Shown here: piece after piece, positions 26,101 through 35,287 of the stretch | How positions within the stretch are numbered: the first letter of the stretch is position 1 | How the letters are laid out: every line of letters starts with the position of its first letter | Assembly (NCBI RefSeq): GCF_001953865.1 | Contig: NZ_MQUQ01000010.1 | Coordinates: 372,177-436,176 of the forward strand | Direction: 5' to 3' | Length of the DNA stretch: 64,000 nucleotides | Origin: Amycolatopsis coloradensis | Lineage (GTDB): Bacteria > Actinomycetota > Actinomycetes > Mycobacteriales > Pseudonocardiaceae | Made by a program: the position numbers and the translations under genes | The notes under the pieces: generated by a model | The model's input: only the letters and a program-made list of their open reading frames with translations | Database searches by the model: none | Told to the model about the DNA's origin: nothing

Positions 26101-29100
26101 TCAGCAGGCCGAGCACGTCCGGGCGGCCCGCCTTGGCGGCCTCGGCCGCGACCGCCAGGAACGGCTCGGTCAGCCGCTCGGTGAGGAAGTCGGCGAGCGC
26201 GGCGGCGTCGTGCTCGTAGTCGGCGAACGACCGCACCGCGTCCGCGTCGGCCTTTTTGTTCCTGGCGGCCAGTTCGACCTGCCGATGCCGCCATTTGTCC
26301 CGGCCTGCCCAGCCTCCGGCGGTCACCGCGGTCAGCGCGGCGACCGCGTAGGCGAGGTCCATGCCGAAGACCAAGGCCACGGCCGCGGAGCCGAAGCCGC
26401 CCAAGACAGCGAGGACGCGGTAGGTGTCCTTGTAGTCGGATTTCGTCGCCGAGCCCGGCCTTTCGGCAGGAATCGGAGAGGGCAGTGGCGTGGTCTCCGC
26501 CTGGTGTGCCGGAACAGCGACCGGTGCGGCCTGATCGGGTCGTGCGCCGAACAGGCCGCGCAAGCGCTGGAGCAGGCCGGGCCGCTGCGCCACGGCATCG
26601 GCCGCCGCGGTCCGAGCGGCTTCCACCGCGGCCACGTGCCGATCCCGCAGCACCTTGGCTTTGGCCTGCTCGGCTTCGAACTTGGCCCTTTTGTCGACGG
26701 CCGACCTGGCGATCTTGTTGATCATCTCGATCTTGTCGATCCTGCTGATCAGCGGGATCGCGGGGAGCCCGAGCAGAAGTTTGGCGCCACCGTAGTCGAG
26801 CAAGGCTTCTTGCAGGGTGATCTTGACCACCGCGTCGGGATCGAGCGGCTTCGGTTCGGACGGCGGCACCGCCCGCCGTCCGACCTGGACGGGTCCGTCG
26901 ACGGCCTCGGTCAAGGTGGCGCTCATCGGCAGGGAAGAGTGCGCGGGAGGCGTTCCGGGGGCGTGGCCGTCCGGTTCGGGGACGGGGCGGCCACTCGCCG
27001 CGTGTTCCCGGGCGCGGTCGGCCTTGTCCAGCGCTCGCCTGGCCTCTTCCCTGAGCGGTACGGCGTTGCGCTCGCCTCCCCGCAGTTCGGTGTTCACCTT
27101 GGCGCGCGCTCGCTTCCACTGGAGAAGCGGCGTCACGACGGCGGCGACGACGCCGCCGATGGCGAGTCCCAACCTGGTCGACGTCGCCAGCTCCAGTACC
27201 GGGAGCATGCTCACCGCGACCGCGGTCGACGGCGGGACGCCGTACCGCAGGTAGAAGTTCCGCAGCGACTGGACGCCGGAGGCCTTGCTTTCTCCCGGCG
27301 GCTTGACCGCGGCCAGATCCGGGCCGTGCCACGCGGGCAGTCCCAGGCGGCTCAGCAGCGAACGCAGCCGGTCGGTCGGCAGGACGACCTGATCGAACTG
27401 CCGCTGCGCGTCCAGCTCCTTCCGCCGGTCGGAGAGGGCCGCGTCGTCCCCGGCCTCGTGGCGGCGGGTGAGGAATCCGGCGGTCACGGCGGCGAGGAAG
27501 GTGGTCAGCGCGTAGGCGATACCGGCCGGGACACTGCCCATCGCGACGAAGACCGCGCTCGGGATCGTGCCGGGGATGATCGTGCCGCTCAGCTGGGTGG
27601 CGAGGTTCTTGGCGGTGGTCGGGAGCCCGAGCGGATCGTCGAGTGGGCCGAGCCGCCGCCACACCACCGGCGCGACCGGATGGTCCTCCAACGCGGCCGC
27701 GCGATGGACGAAGCCGGGCTGATTCGGGTTGAGACCGAGCGCGTCGAGGAGACCGGCCATCTCGTCCCGCAGCCGCCGTCGTCGCCAGGGATTCGCCACG
27801 GCACGGCTGATCCGCCGGTCGAGTGCGGCCACCCTGGCCAGGTTCTCGTGGTCGGCGGAGGTCAAGGTGGCCGGGCCGCCGAGATTCCCGGTCCGGTCGA
27901 GGTAGCCCGTGGCCGGTGCGGCGGTCTGCCCCTCGGCCGTGTAGCCCTTCAGTCTCGCTTCGAATTCCGCACGTTGCTGTTCGGGCATTTTGCCGAGCAG
28001 TTTGGGAAGTTTTCTCAGCGGAGGCGGTTTCTTCCTGCCCTGCTGCTGGGCGACGGTCGCCGCCAAGGTCCCGGCCGCGTTCAGCCCTCGGGAATGGATG
28101 TCCGTGAGCGCTACCCGCTCGGCCCCGCTCAGCTCTCGCCACACGGCGACGGGAATTCCCGGCGGTGGGATGGGAGAAGGGGCCGACGAGCTTGGCCGGG
28201 CTCCGGATTCGGGTTGCCGGGCGGGGACATCCGGTCGTTGACGCGGTGGTTCGCCGAGGGTGACCGGTCCGGACGGATCCGTGCGGGAGTCCGGTGGGGA
28301 CGCCGCCGCCGGCGGCATCCCCGGCCCGGGCGGAGTCGGGCGGCCGGTGGGTCCCGGTGACGGCGCGGGAGGTTCGGGCGCTTCCGGCGGCTCGGGACGG
28401 GGGTATTTGGTCGCGAACCCGCGCGGATCGGCCTCGAAGGCCTCGACGACCGGGTTCCCGATCTTCGGGCCGCTGCCCGCCACGGCTCCGCGAATCCGGG
28501 CCAGGTCGCGTTCGTGGCTCACCCCGATCGCCATCAGCTGCTGGAACAGCGCCGCCTTGGAGGCCGCGGGAAGACCACCGAACTCGATCTGGATCACGCG
28601 GTTCAGCTGGTCGAAGTCCCGCGCCATCGGCGACAAGCGCGGCAGATCCGACACGTCGCGGCGCAGCTCCGGGGGCACGACCGACTTCTCCGCCGCGGCG
28701 CGCATCGCCTCGGCCACGAGGATTTCCCCGCTCCGGCCCTGGAACTCATGGGCCACGCGGAACAGGACGTCGGCCCACGCCTGCGCGGCGCTGTCCCCGA
28801 GGACGACGGAAGCCGGATCCTGCAGTCCGTGCACCGCGAACTCGTGCATCATGGTGGTGATGAATTCGGCCATTCCGAGCTGAGGGCGGATGAACCCGGT
28901 ACCGGAATCCGGCATGAACACGCCGTCGCGGTTGCTGTCGATCCTCAGCAGGTCTCCGAAGACAGCGTCGATGTCCAACCCCGGGAAGCGCTGGTTCAGC
29001 GCCGCCTTGTCCAGCGGCACCGCGAGAGCGGCGGCTCGGATGGCGTAGTCCAGCCCCGGCGCGCCGAAGATCGATTCGAACCAGTGCGCCACGATCGCCT

Positions 29101-32100
29101 GGGTCACGACGTCGAAGTGACCGTCCTTGACCGACGGCTGGAGAGTCCGCAGGCGATGGGGATCCAGCAGATCGAACCGGATGACCTCGCGCCACGCCGG
29201 GACGGCGGAATCGGCGTGCGCCCTGGCGTATTCGCGCAGGGATTCACTGAACACGCGCAGTTGCTCGAGCACCGGTCGCACGTCATCGGTCCGGTTCGCC
29301 TCGTCGATCGATTCGCGCAGTCCGGCGGCCTTCGTGACGAAGGCGGCCCACGCCTCCATTCGCTGCTGGAACTCCTTGGGTGACAGCATGCCTTGCGCCA
29401 AGGCCCGCTCCAGCCGATCCCGTACCGCCGACGCGCCGGACTCGACCCGGGCCGGAAGGTTCGACGGCGAGGCGGCGCCCGCGGGCATGAGGAACACGTT
29501 CGCGAGCCAGAGCTTCTTGTCGAGCGAGAATTCGGGGTCGGAGAGCAGGGTGGTCAAATCGCGATGGTGCTCCGGGGCGCTCTCCCGTATCTCGTCCAAC
29601 TTGGCGCGGATCTCGGGAAGTTCGGGGGCGTAGTCGTCCATCGCCGCGACCTTCGCCCAGTCCTCGGGGGTCAGCTCCTTGTCGGTCGCGATCCCGAACG
29701 CCACATTGTCGAGGCGCGCTTCTCGCGGATGCTCCCGCGCGGCGGACTCGACCGCGGCGTTCCACTCCTCCCACGCGGCCGCGGCCTCCGCTTGCAGGGC
29801 ATTTCGTTCGGTGAGACCTTCGATGTACTTCTGGAGGCCTTCGGGTTCCGGCCAAGGCGTCTGCCACTGGGGATCGAACCACTTTGCCGACGGCTGGAAG
29901 CTCGGGGGAGGCTTCTGCTGCGCGACTTGGAGCGGATCCGTCGGAATCTCCGGTTCCCGGGGCAGCTCCGGGAACTCCGCCCTTCGGGGAAGCTCCCGGA
30001 TCTCGGGATCCGTGGACAGCGCGGGGATCTCGGACCCCTCGTGAGGCACCGGGACTTCGGGATCCGTCGGCAGTTCCCGGATCTCCGGTTCTTTCGGCAG
30101 CTCTGGAATCTCCGGGCGAGCCGCGGGCGGGGCTTCGGGCGGCGGCTGCGTCGCGGGATCGGGCGTCCGCGGGAGGGCGGGCAACGCCGGATCGGCCGGG
30201 CGACCGGGCCGGATCGGCGGTCCGGGGTCGCCGACCCGAGGTGGCTCCGCCCAGCCGACCCGCGGGGGTTCGAGGTCACCGACCCGAGGCCGTTCGGGAT
30301 CGCCGGCCCGAGGCCGTTCGGGGTCGCCGACCCGAGGTGGCTCCGCCCAGCCGACCCGCGGTGGTTCGGCCCAGCCGGGAACGGCGCGCACCGGCTGGAT
30401 CTCCAACGGTGGCAACGGAGTCACCGTATCCGGGTGCAAGGGCTCCGGCGTGCCGTCCGGGCGCAGGATGAGCGGCTTTTGCGGGATGGGCTTCGCGGTC
30501 TGCGGCTCGGACCGGGCGGTTTCGCGGGCCGGTGCCTCGACAGTGGCCTTGGCCGCCGCCGGTGCCTTGTCCGGTGCCGATGCCTTCTCGACGACCGGCT
30601 CGGGCAGGTTCGGATGCGTCTTGAGGCCGACGCTGCCTTGCGCCGCCTCAAGCTGTCCCGCACCTTCAGGTCCGGACGGGCGCGGCTGGCGAGGAGGCCA
30701 ATCGGCACCTCCGCCACCCGTGCCCTCAGGGCCGTCGCCGTCGCCGTGGGCCTTGCGGTAATCGTCCGGACGGCGCTCCTTGACGAACTCGTCGAGGGTC
30801 AGTCGCCGGGGCGGGTTCCGGGTGTTCTCCGGGTTGGCCTTGTCTGGTTCCGGGGTGTCGTGGCGTCCGTGCCCTTCGGCTTTGCCGGGGTTTTTGTCGC
30901 CGCTGCCCGGGTGCCCGGTTTCGGCGGCCGAGTGCGCTTGGCGGTGGTGGATCAGTTCGGCCGGGCCGACGTGTTTCGGCGTACCACCGGCGGCCTCGCC
31001 GGGTGTTCCCTTCTCGACACGAATCGGCTCGGAATGGGCCGCGTGGCGAGACCATGCCTTGACGTTGCGGTCCGAGTGGACGGGGTCGCCTGCCTCTCTT
31101 CGCGCTTCTGCGTCGAGCTTTCGCTCCATACGAGCCACTTCGGCTTTGTCCTGCAGCCGCCTGATTTCTTCGGCCGACGGCCTGGGCGGCGTCCCTCGAT
31201 CCGTTCCGCCGGTGTCGGTTCGTTTCGACGCGGTGGGCGCGGAATCTCCAGCGGACGTGTGCATCGGAGGGACGGCGGTGGGCACGTCCCGGCCCAGTGC
31301 GCTCGCCGGTGTGTCGGCGCTACGGGTGGGCGCGGCTTCGGCGCCATGTCCGCTCCCGCTGTGCTGGCCTTCGGTCCTGGTGGCGGGCGCGTGCTCGGCG
31401 GACGACGACGGCGTGACCTCACTCGTGTGCGTGGGCCGCGGCTCCGGGGGCGGCCCGGAGGACGGGTCATGGCGGGCCGCGGGTGGTTCGGCGGTGGACG
31501 GACCCGGTTCCCGCTTGAGGTTTTCGGCGCCGTCACCCTTGGCCACCGGGGTTTGGTCGCCGGCCCGCGGCTCGGGTCGCGGGCTTTCGTCGAGGAGCCT
31601 TTCGCCGGAGCCGACGGCCGGGGACGGGTTCTCCCGAGCCGGCGTGTTCGGCGGCGGCGATGTGCCGTCGTGCGACGGGTTCGGCTCAGGCCTGGTTTCG
31701 GGATGCGGCGCCTGCGGCGTAGGCGGTTTGGTGGGTTCTGGCCCATGGGGGCCTCCGCCACCGGGCCCGGGCGCCCCGGCGGCGGGAGGCTCACCAGGAC
31801 GGTGGATCAGGTGCGCGACGTCGGGCGTGACGGAGGCGGGCAACGTGAAGTCGCCGTCTTTGGGGAGAGCCTTGAGCTTGGGGGAATTCTCGATCTTGTC
31901 GATGACCTTAAAAGCCCCGTGGGTCAGGGTGAACTTCCCGATGTTCTCCCCGAGCTTGAGGACTCTCGGAGCCTTGAAGGTCTTGCCGGCGAGCCGGACC
32001 GCGGCGCCCGCGCCACGAGTGGGGCCGATCAGTCCCGCGACCATTCCGGTGGTGTAGCCGAGGGCGTGCCCCCAACTGTCCTTGTCCCAGTTCTCGTAGT

Positions 32101-32896
32101 CGACGAACGCTTTGCCCGCACCGGCCAGCGTTTCCCCCAGCACGCCGTCGAATATCCGATCGTCGACCAAGTAGCCCGCCCCGTACGGCATGGAGTAGAC
32201 CGCCAGGCTGGTGAGGAGCTTGCCCATATGACCCCACGCCACCTGGGCGTTGAACGGTGACCAGGTGAAGTTCTCGTCGAAGCCCGCCAAACCGGCGAGC
32301 GCCTTGAACTGGTCGACCGCTGAATCCCAAAGTCCGCCGAGGACATTGTTGTCGGGGTTCTCGGGCTGCGGGATCGTGGCCGGGTCCTCGATCCACCCGG
32401 CGTGCATCTCCATGATCTCGATGACTTCGGCGGCCACGTTCAGGGCGAAGTACGCCTGGTTTCTCTTCGCGTATTTCGGGATGTTGAAGCCCAACGCGGT
32501 GTACTGCCAGCTCAGGTCTTCGACGTAGTCCTTGACCGAGGTCTTGGCGCTCTTGAGAATCTGGGAGTAGAAGCGGTACTCCCCGGCCATGCCTTTCAGC
32601 GCGCCGGCGACCTGCTGGGCCCCCTCCGAACCGTTGTTCCTCTTGATGACGCCCTGCATGAAGCCGCCTGCCGCGTCCGGCCAGGTACCGCCTCCGCCAG
32701 GCTGGTGGAGCCGGTTCGCGGCGGCGTCGACGGTGTTCACCGCATCCTCGAACTCGACCGCGGCCTTGTCCCATTGGGTGGCATGGTGTTCGGCGAGGGT
32801 TTCGCTGTCCGGCGGCCATTCGACGCTTTCGGGCAGCAGTTCGCGGACTGCGTCCCAAAGGTCGCAGTTCGGTTCGTGGACGTCGCCGTCGGCCAT
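23114..32896 (-). CDS. Giant polymorphic toxin with two C-terminal papain-fold (Tox-PL1) domains
   Basis: A 3260-residue protein. Residues 1-330 are a WXG100/CpnT-like helical module that marks the protein for ESX export. Residues 365-1000 are Pro/Glu/Arg-rich, including repeats of the unit PPRVGWAEPPRVGDPE (about 835-900). Helical domains follow, with an HEFAVH zinc-protease-like motif at 1351-1355. Three hydrophobic hairpins (about 1775-1810, 1890-1928, 2157-2197) could aid membrane passage. A caspase-like 'lonely Cys' segment has LHDDG and HSCGSAAWA (Cys2727). Two copies of a papain-fold deamidase/protease domain end the protein: Cys2882/His2965/Asp2979 and Cys3135/His3218/Asp3233 in TNCTR, HVAL and FLDPL contexts. 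Immunity gene directly downstream. Confidence 0.85.
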   Translation of the reverse strand: MADGDVHEPNCDLWDAVRELLPESVEWPPDSETLAEHHATQWDKAAVEFEDAVNTVDAAANRLHQPGGGGTWPDAAGGFMQGVIKRNNGSEGAQQVAGALKGMAGEYRFYSQILKSAKTSVKDYVEDLSWQYTALGFNIPKYAKRNQAYFALNVAAEVIEIMEMHAGWIEDPATIPQPENPDNNVLGGLWDSAVDQFKALAGLAGFDENFTWSPFNAQVAWGHMGKLLTSLAVYSMPYGAGYLVDDRIFDGVLGETLAGAGKAFVDYENWDKDSWGHALGYTTGMVAGLIGPTRGAGAAVRLAGKTFKAPRVLKLGENIGKFTLTHGAFKVIDKIENSPKLKALPKDGDFTLPASVTPDVAHLIHRPGEPPAAGAPGPGGGGPHGPEPTKPPTPQAPHPETRPEPNPSHDGTSPPPNTPARENPSPAVGSGERLLDESPRPEPRAGDQTPVAKGDGAENLKREPGPSTAEPPAARHDPSSGPPPEPRPTHTSEVTPSSSAEHAPATRTEGQHSGSGHGAEAAPTRSADTPASALGRDVPTAVPPMHTSAGDSAPTASKRTDTGGTDRGTPPRPSAEEIRRLQDKAEVARMERKLDAEARREAGDPVHSDRNVKAWSRHAAHSEPIRVEKGTPGEAAGGTPKHVGPAELIHHRQAHSAAETGHPGSGDKNPGKAEGHGRHDTPEPDKANPENTRNPPRRLTLDEFVKERRPDDYRKAHGDGDGPEGTGGGGADWPPRQPRPSGPEGAGQLEAAQGSVGLKTHPNLPEPVVEKASAPDKAPAAAKATVEAPARETARSEPQTAKPIPQKPLILRPDGTPEPLHPDTVTPLPPLEIQPVRAVPGWAEPPRVGWAEPPRVGDPERPRAGDPERPRVGDLEPPRVGWAEPPRVGDPGPPIRPGRPADPALPALPRTPDPATQPPPEAPPAARPEIPELPKEPEIRELPTDPEVPVPHEGSEIPALSTDPEIRELPRRAEFPELPREPEIPTDPLQVAQQKPPPSFQPSAKWFDPQWQTPWPEPEGLQKYIEGLTERNALQAEAAAAWEEWNAAVESAAREHPREARLDNVAFGIATDKELTPEDWAKVAAMDDYAPELPEIRAKLDEIRESAPEHHRDLTTLLSDPEFSLDKKLWLANVFLMPAGAASPSNLPARVESGASAVRDRLERALAQGMLSPKEFQQRMEAWAAFVTKAAGLRESIDEANRTDDVRPVLEQLRVFSESLREYARAHADSAVPAWREVIRFDLLDPHRLRTLQPSVKDGHFDVVTQAIVAHWFESIFGAPGLDYAIRAAALAVPLDKAALNQRFPGLDIDAVFGDLLRIDSNRDGVFMPDSGTGFIRPQLGMAEFITTMMHEFAVHGLQDPASVVLGDSAAQAWADVLFRVAHEFQGRSGEILVAEAMRAAAEKSVVPPELRRDVSDLPRLSPMARDFDQLNRVIQIEFGGLPAASKAALFQQLMAIGVSHERDLARIRGAVAGSGPKIGNPVVEAFEADPRGFATKYPRPEPPEAPEPPAPSPGPTGRPTPPGPGMPPAAASPPDSRTDPSGPVTLGEPPRQRPDVPARQPESGARPSSSAPSPIPPPGIPVAVWRELSGAERVALTDIHSRGLNAAGTLAATVAQQQGRKKPPPLRKLPKLLGKMPEQQRAEFEARLKGYTAEGQTAAPATGYLDRTGNLGGPATLTSADHENLARVAALDRRISRAVANPWRRRRLRDEMAGLLDALGLNPNQPGFVHRAAALEDHPVAPVVWRRLGPLDDPLGLPTTAKNLATQLSGTIIPGTIPSAVFVAMGSVPAGIAYALTTFLAAVTAGFLTRRHEAGDDAALSDRRKELDAQRQFDQVVLPTDRLRSLLSRLGLPAWHGPDLAAVKPPGESKASGVQSLRNFYLRYGVPPSTAVAVSMLPVLELATSTRLGLAIGGVVAAVVTPLLQWKRARAKVNTELRGGERNAVPLREEARRALDKADRAREHAASGRPVPEPDGHAPGTPPAHSSLPMSATLTEAVDGPVQVGRRAVPPSEPKPLDPDAVVKITLQEALLDYGGAKLLLGLPAIPLISRIDKIEMINKIARSAVDKRAKFEAEQAKAKVLRDRHVAAVEAARTAAADAVAQRPGLLQRLRGLFGARPDQAAPVAVPAHQAETTPLPSPIPAERPGSATKSDYKDTYRVLAVLGGFGSAAVALVFGMDLAYAVAALTAVTAGGWAGRDKWRHRQVELAARNKKADADAVRSFADYEHDAAALADFLTERLTEPFLAVAAEAAKAGRPDVLGLLTTVWETLARNVEANSGALPEATPFDELGPPRNEGERWKSQAVQDRSRAELEEIHRSILAERAELAARWGDWSTLGTRLGLLTTALELVDRALTQLDSVGQNGTGPVQATVAGLSKAIHDYQQSGPRYLEPPAEVREAREHLSKVDNAAARHLDRSAPSWRRPRTADVRAALDALDKAVSHYRRSAVPGEHASGAEAAVHKAIDRYQDLRNPKRHEPADNQLRAAVTEVRTAIARHREETAAGWRQPDSATGEVRDALTGLKHAINRYQQFSAPFGKGTRAENVGAALTEIERIIDRHRRASAPTWHEPAGQDAKLGQVLGELHWALHHYWQVSAPRGRASTGYDKAMKAVETDLKKAMYAVKKLKVPGMNAKPVETAPSSPAPALSNGVDVHYAPAGMAVGPATETLKAHLRTMLANRPDPAQPYVVTLHDDGTLPSPEELAAATLRGEYYTPGRPVRLHSCGSAAWARRFAIALGAPVVAPVADLHILGRHTELPDGTVLPFGLEVVEGYPVGGGWVDYPPNGKSPIMLRASTGSRPITLDELTAANPVVLGPDGDFSKLFRTTPLNELTALHAGTARPRPAEVKAYLERFHPQLDKVNPGYHEEDAVAAGYTTNCTRAVVYHERRRLGEDVTAPPVHPEDGLAMGSLRYVSDRLGGEWDRSHGTGYDSVISAMLDRPVGSLAVIAVESENRWGANTKHVALVSRDKHGIVFLDPLDGGLMDLPAKPTRIALLPYTDAGGPPGNLRLPEPARDRWLGEKIVTTASDGGAEYRALPEFSSDVGYNGPHESEARHPAYLRYPPSPDSGPGDSTALFGTTSLHSLPAMDADTVDGRWKEAVAFILEHFPQLPETNPGYYADWAGRLGFHTNCTRCVVHYVRRTLGEDVTAPPVPLELKNEMATLGYVSDHLGGTWTEVHDASYDGVISAMSARPVGALAAVNFLYEKDNRTIGSHVALVANHPDGVVFLDPLTGWLSLLEERPLQIMLLPFPGNRGV

Positions 32897-32911
32897 CTGT
32901 GTCGGAGCCGT

Positions 32912-33256
32912 TCAGGAAAGCTGGACGAGGATGTAGTCGGCGGCCTCGGCGTCGTGCGCCAGGTAGGCCTTGATCAGCTGTGTACCGGCGGCCGAGATGT
33001 TGTGGTAGAACTGCGGAACCCCGTCCGCCGCCGCCCGGATCGAGCCGTCCGGTCCGACCGTCCGTTTGTTGAACATGACGCCGAGCAGGCCGTGGCCGAA
33101 CGTCCCGGGCCCCGGCAGTGAAGCCTTGATGGGGTTCCAGGTCGTCTCGAGATGAGTTCCTTCCGCGTCCACCACGGTCATCTCCTTGGTGGTGTCGACG
33201 GGGTCCATGTCGACGACATCGCCACCGTTCAGGCTCACGCCGTCGCCCGCGCTCAT
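32912..33256 (-). CDS. Small EspC-like ESX-associated protein
   Basis: A 114-residue protein without signal peptide. The N-terminal half is beta-rich and acidic (GGDVVDMDPVDTTKEMTVVD). The C-terminal half has a Gly-rich turn, FGHGLLGVMFNKR, and a helix ending in a Tyr (AADYILVQLS). Size and place, immediately before the giant toxin gene (15-bp gap) and coupled by ATGA to the YbaB-like gene, suggest an EspC-type export partner or chaperone of the toxin. Family assignment is weak. Confidence 0.65.
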   Translation of the reverse strand: MSAGDGVSLNGGDVVDMDPVDTTKEMTVVDAEGTHLETTWNPIKASLPGPGTFGHGLLGVMFNKRTVGPDGSIRAAADGVPQFYHNISAAGTQLIKAYLAHDAEAADYILVQLS

Positions 33257-33624
33257 CGCTCGCCTCCCTTGATCCGCCGGTCCAGTTCGTGCAGTACGGG
33301 ACCGAGTCGCAGGTCGGCCGTCTCGGCCGTGACATCGGCGGGGAAGTGCTCCGCGATGATGGCGAACCCCTCTTCCTGAGCGAGTTCGGCCGCGCGCTGG
33401 ATGGTCTTGGTGATGGACCGCGCGAGGTCCGCCGAGTCGGGAGTGCGGTAGATCCGCGGGTCGAGGCGCAGTTCCACCAGTTCGCCGTGACCGCCGACGG
33501 TCGCGCTGATCAGCTCGTCCTCGGATTCGGCGGTGGCCCGGATCTCGGCCATCCGCCGTTGCTGGTCACGGAGTTCCTGTTCCCTCTTCGCGTGATCGGC
33601 TCGCCTGCCGACGAATGTGCCCAC
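33253..33624 (-). CDS. YbaB/EbfC-like protein of the ESX locus
   Basis: A 123-residue protein with a long N-terminal helix (about 8-40), then the YbaB core (SATVGGHGELVELRLDPRIY) and a C-terminal helix. YbaB-like proteins are small homodimers often found in actinobacterial ESX operons, where they may act as chaperones or DNA-binding factors. The GTG at 33624 is chosen because GAGGAGG lies five bases upstream. Overlaps the next gene by ATGA. First gene of the operon leading through the EspC-like gene, the toxin and the immunity gene. Confidence 0.82.
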   Translation of the reverse strand: MGTFVGRRADHAKREQELRDQQRRMAEIRATAESEDELISATVGGHGELVELRLDPRIYRTPDSADLARSITKTIQRAAELAQEEGFAIIAEHFPADVTAETADLRLGPVLHELDRRIKGGER

Positions 33625-33742
33625 CGTGCCTCCTCGATTCGGTCCGGCTCGAGTGTCCCCGGAACGGAGGAGGCGAGACGCGACGTGACAGGTTGCGGCC
33701 ACCATGGCGAGATCCGGCCCGGCCCGCACGACGATTGCCGAA

Positions 33743-35029
33743 ATGAGACGACTTCCCGCACTCGCGGCAGCCGGCGCGCTGGCCGCGGCGGTGGTGCACC
33801 TGGTCAGCGGCGAGACTCCGGCGTACGCGGCCCCTCCGGCGGGGGTGTGCCACGATCCCGAGCCAGCCCACGAGCGCGTTCAGGCGCGTCCCTGGCCGCA
33901 GCAAACGCTTGACCCGCAACGGGTCTGGCCGCGCAGCCGGGGGGCGGGAGTGCTGGTCGCGGTGATCGACTCCGGCGTCGACGCCGACCACCCGCAGCTG
34001 CGCGGGCCGGGCAAGGTCCGGGCGGGCCGTGACTTCTTCCTGCCCGGCGCGTTGCCCGGCGCGTTCGACTGCGTGTCCCACGGTACCGGGGTGGCCGGGA
34101 TCATCGCGGCCGATCCGTTGCCCGGTGTCGGTTTCCACGGCGTGGCCCCGGACGCGCAGATCCTGCCGGTGCGGATCACCGACCGGGACATCAGTGATCG
34201 GGGCGAGTCCTTGCGCATCAACCCGGACGCGGTCGCCGGCGGGATCCGCTACGCGGCGGACCAGGGCGCGCGCGTGATCAACCTGTCGCTGGCGGGCTTC
34301 AGCGACTTCCCCGGCATCCGGGCGGCCGTGGCCTACGCGGTGGCCAAGGACGCGGTCGTGGTGGCCGCGGCTGGCAATTCGCAGCAGAACACGCCCGCCG
34401 GGCTACCGTCCTATCCGGCCTCTTACGACGGTGTTCTCGGGGTCGGCGCGGTGGATCGGTCCGGTGCCCGGATGGCCACTTCCCAGATCGGCCCGTACGT
34501 GGACATCGTCGCTCCCGGCGCTCAAGTGCTGGCGACGACGAGAGTGGACGGCCACACCGAAGCCGGCGGCACCAGTTTCGCCGCGCCGTTCGTCTCCGCG
34601 ACCGCGGCCCTGGTGCGCTCGGCGTGGCCGCACCTGTCCGCCGCCCAGGTGATCCAGCGACTGAAGGCGACCGCCGCCCCGGCGCGGGGCGGCCGCGGCA
34701 GCGATGCCTACGGCGCGGGCCTCGTGGATCCTTACCGCGCGGTGACCGACGGCCTCGATCCCGAAAAACCCGCGGCGCTGCCCGCCTTTCTCCCGCCACC
34801 ACCGGACACGGCGCGGCTCGAGAAGGCCGCGCGATCGCGGGAAACCGGGACGACGGCGAAGTGGCTGACCGGCGCCACGATCGGTGCGCTCGTACTGGCC
34901 GGGCTGGCGGCGGCGGTCCTGCCACGGGGAAACCGGCGGCGCTGGCGGCCCGGAAGGGTGGCCTCGATGCCGTCCGAGCCGCGAGTGGCGGAACCACCGG
35001 AGCAGGTCTTCCTGATCCCCAGACGGTGA
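33743..35029 (+). CDS. mycP: Type VII secretion mycosin (subtilisin-like protease MycP)
   Basis: A 428-residue secreted, membrane-anchored subtilase: signal peptide (1-29, ending AYA), catalytic Asp76 (VAVIDSGVD), His113 (SHGTGVAG), oxyanion Asn212 (AAGNS) and Ser278 (GGTSFAAP), then a Pro linker and a C-terminal membrane helix (about 377-398) with a basic tail. Mycosins stabilise the ESX complex and cleave some substrates outside the membrane. I use the ATG at 33743, which begins a standard signal peptide; an in-frame ATG at 33704 would add 13 residues. Neither has a strong ribosome binding site. Divergent from the YbaB-like gene. Confidence 0.93.
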   Translation: MRRLPALAAAGALAAAVVHLVSGETPAYAAPPAGVCHDPEPAHERVQARPWPQQTLDPQRVWPRSRGAGVLVAVIDSGVDADHPQLRGPGKVRAGRDFFLPGALPGAFDCVSHGTGVAGIIAADPLPGVGFHGVAPDAQILPVRITDRDISDRGESLRINPDAVAGGIRYAADQGARVINLSLAGFSDFPGIRAAVAYAVAKDAVVVAAAGNSQQNTPAGLPSYPASYDGVLGVGAVDRSGARMATSQIGPYVDIVAPGAQVLATTRVDGHTEAGGTSFAAPFVSATAALVRSAWPHLSAAQVIQRLKATAAPARGGRGSDAYGAGLVDPYRAVTDGLDPEKPAALPAFLPPPPDTARLEKAARSRETGTTAKWLTGATIGALVLAGLAAAVLPRGNRRRWRPGRVASMPSEPRVAEPPEQVFLIPRR

Positions 35030-35155
35030 CAGCGTGAAGGCTTGATCGTTCTCTGTACACGGTTTCCGGGCGAGGTCCTGAGTGGCGATTCGTGCCAATC
35101 GCACCCTAATCCAGTAGATACCTAAGCACCTCTCGGTACCGGTGTCCTTGCCGCC

Positions 35156-35218
35156 CGAAGTACGTGAAGGACCCCTTCCTTGCGCGTAGGTACAGGAAGG
35201 GGTCCTTCACGTACTTCG
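35156..35218. terminator. Palindrome with 25-bp arms downstream of mycP
   Basis: Arms 35156-35180 and 35194-35218 (core TACGTGAAGGACCCCTTCCT) with a 13-base loop. First of two hairpins in the 344-base convergent gap 35030-35373, which holds no gene I can support. Confidence 0.78.
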
Positions 35219-35287
35219 TTGTGACTGGTGGGACTGCTGGGGACTCCCGGAGAGTAGAACACTCGTGGCCCTGAACACCTCCACAAA

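Noticed and set aside
29393..32260. A 955-codon open frame on the plus strand opposite the toxin gene
   Set aside because: Arg/Gly-rich antisense shadow typical of high-GC coding DNA. The minus-strand toxin frame has domain structure and an operon context.
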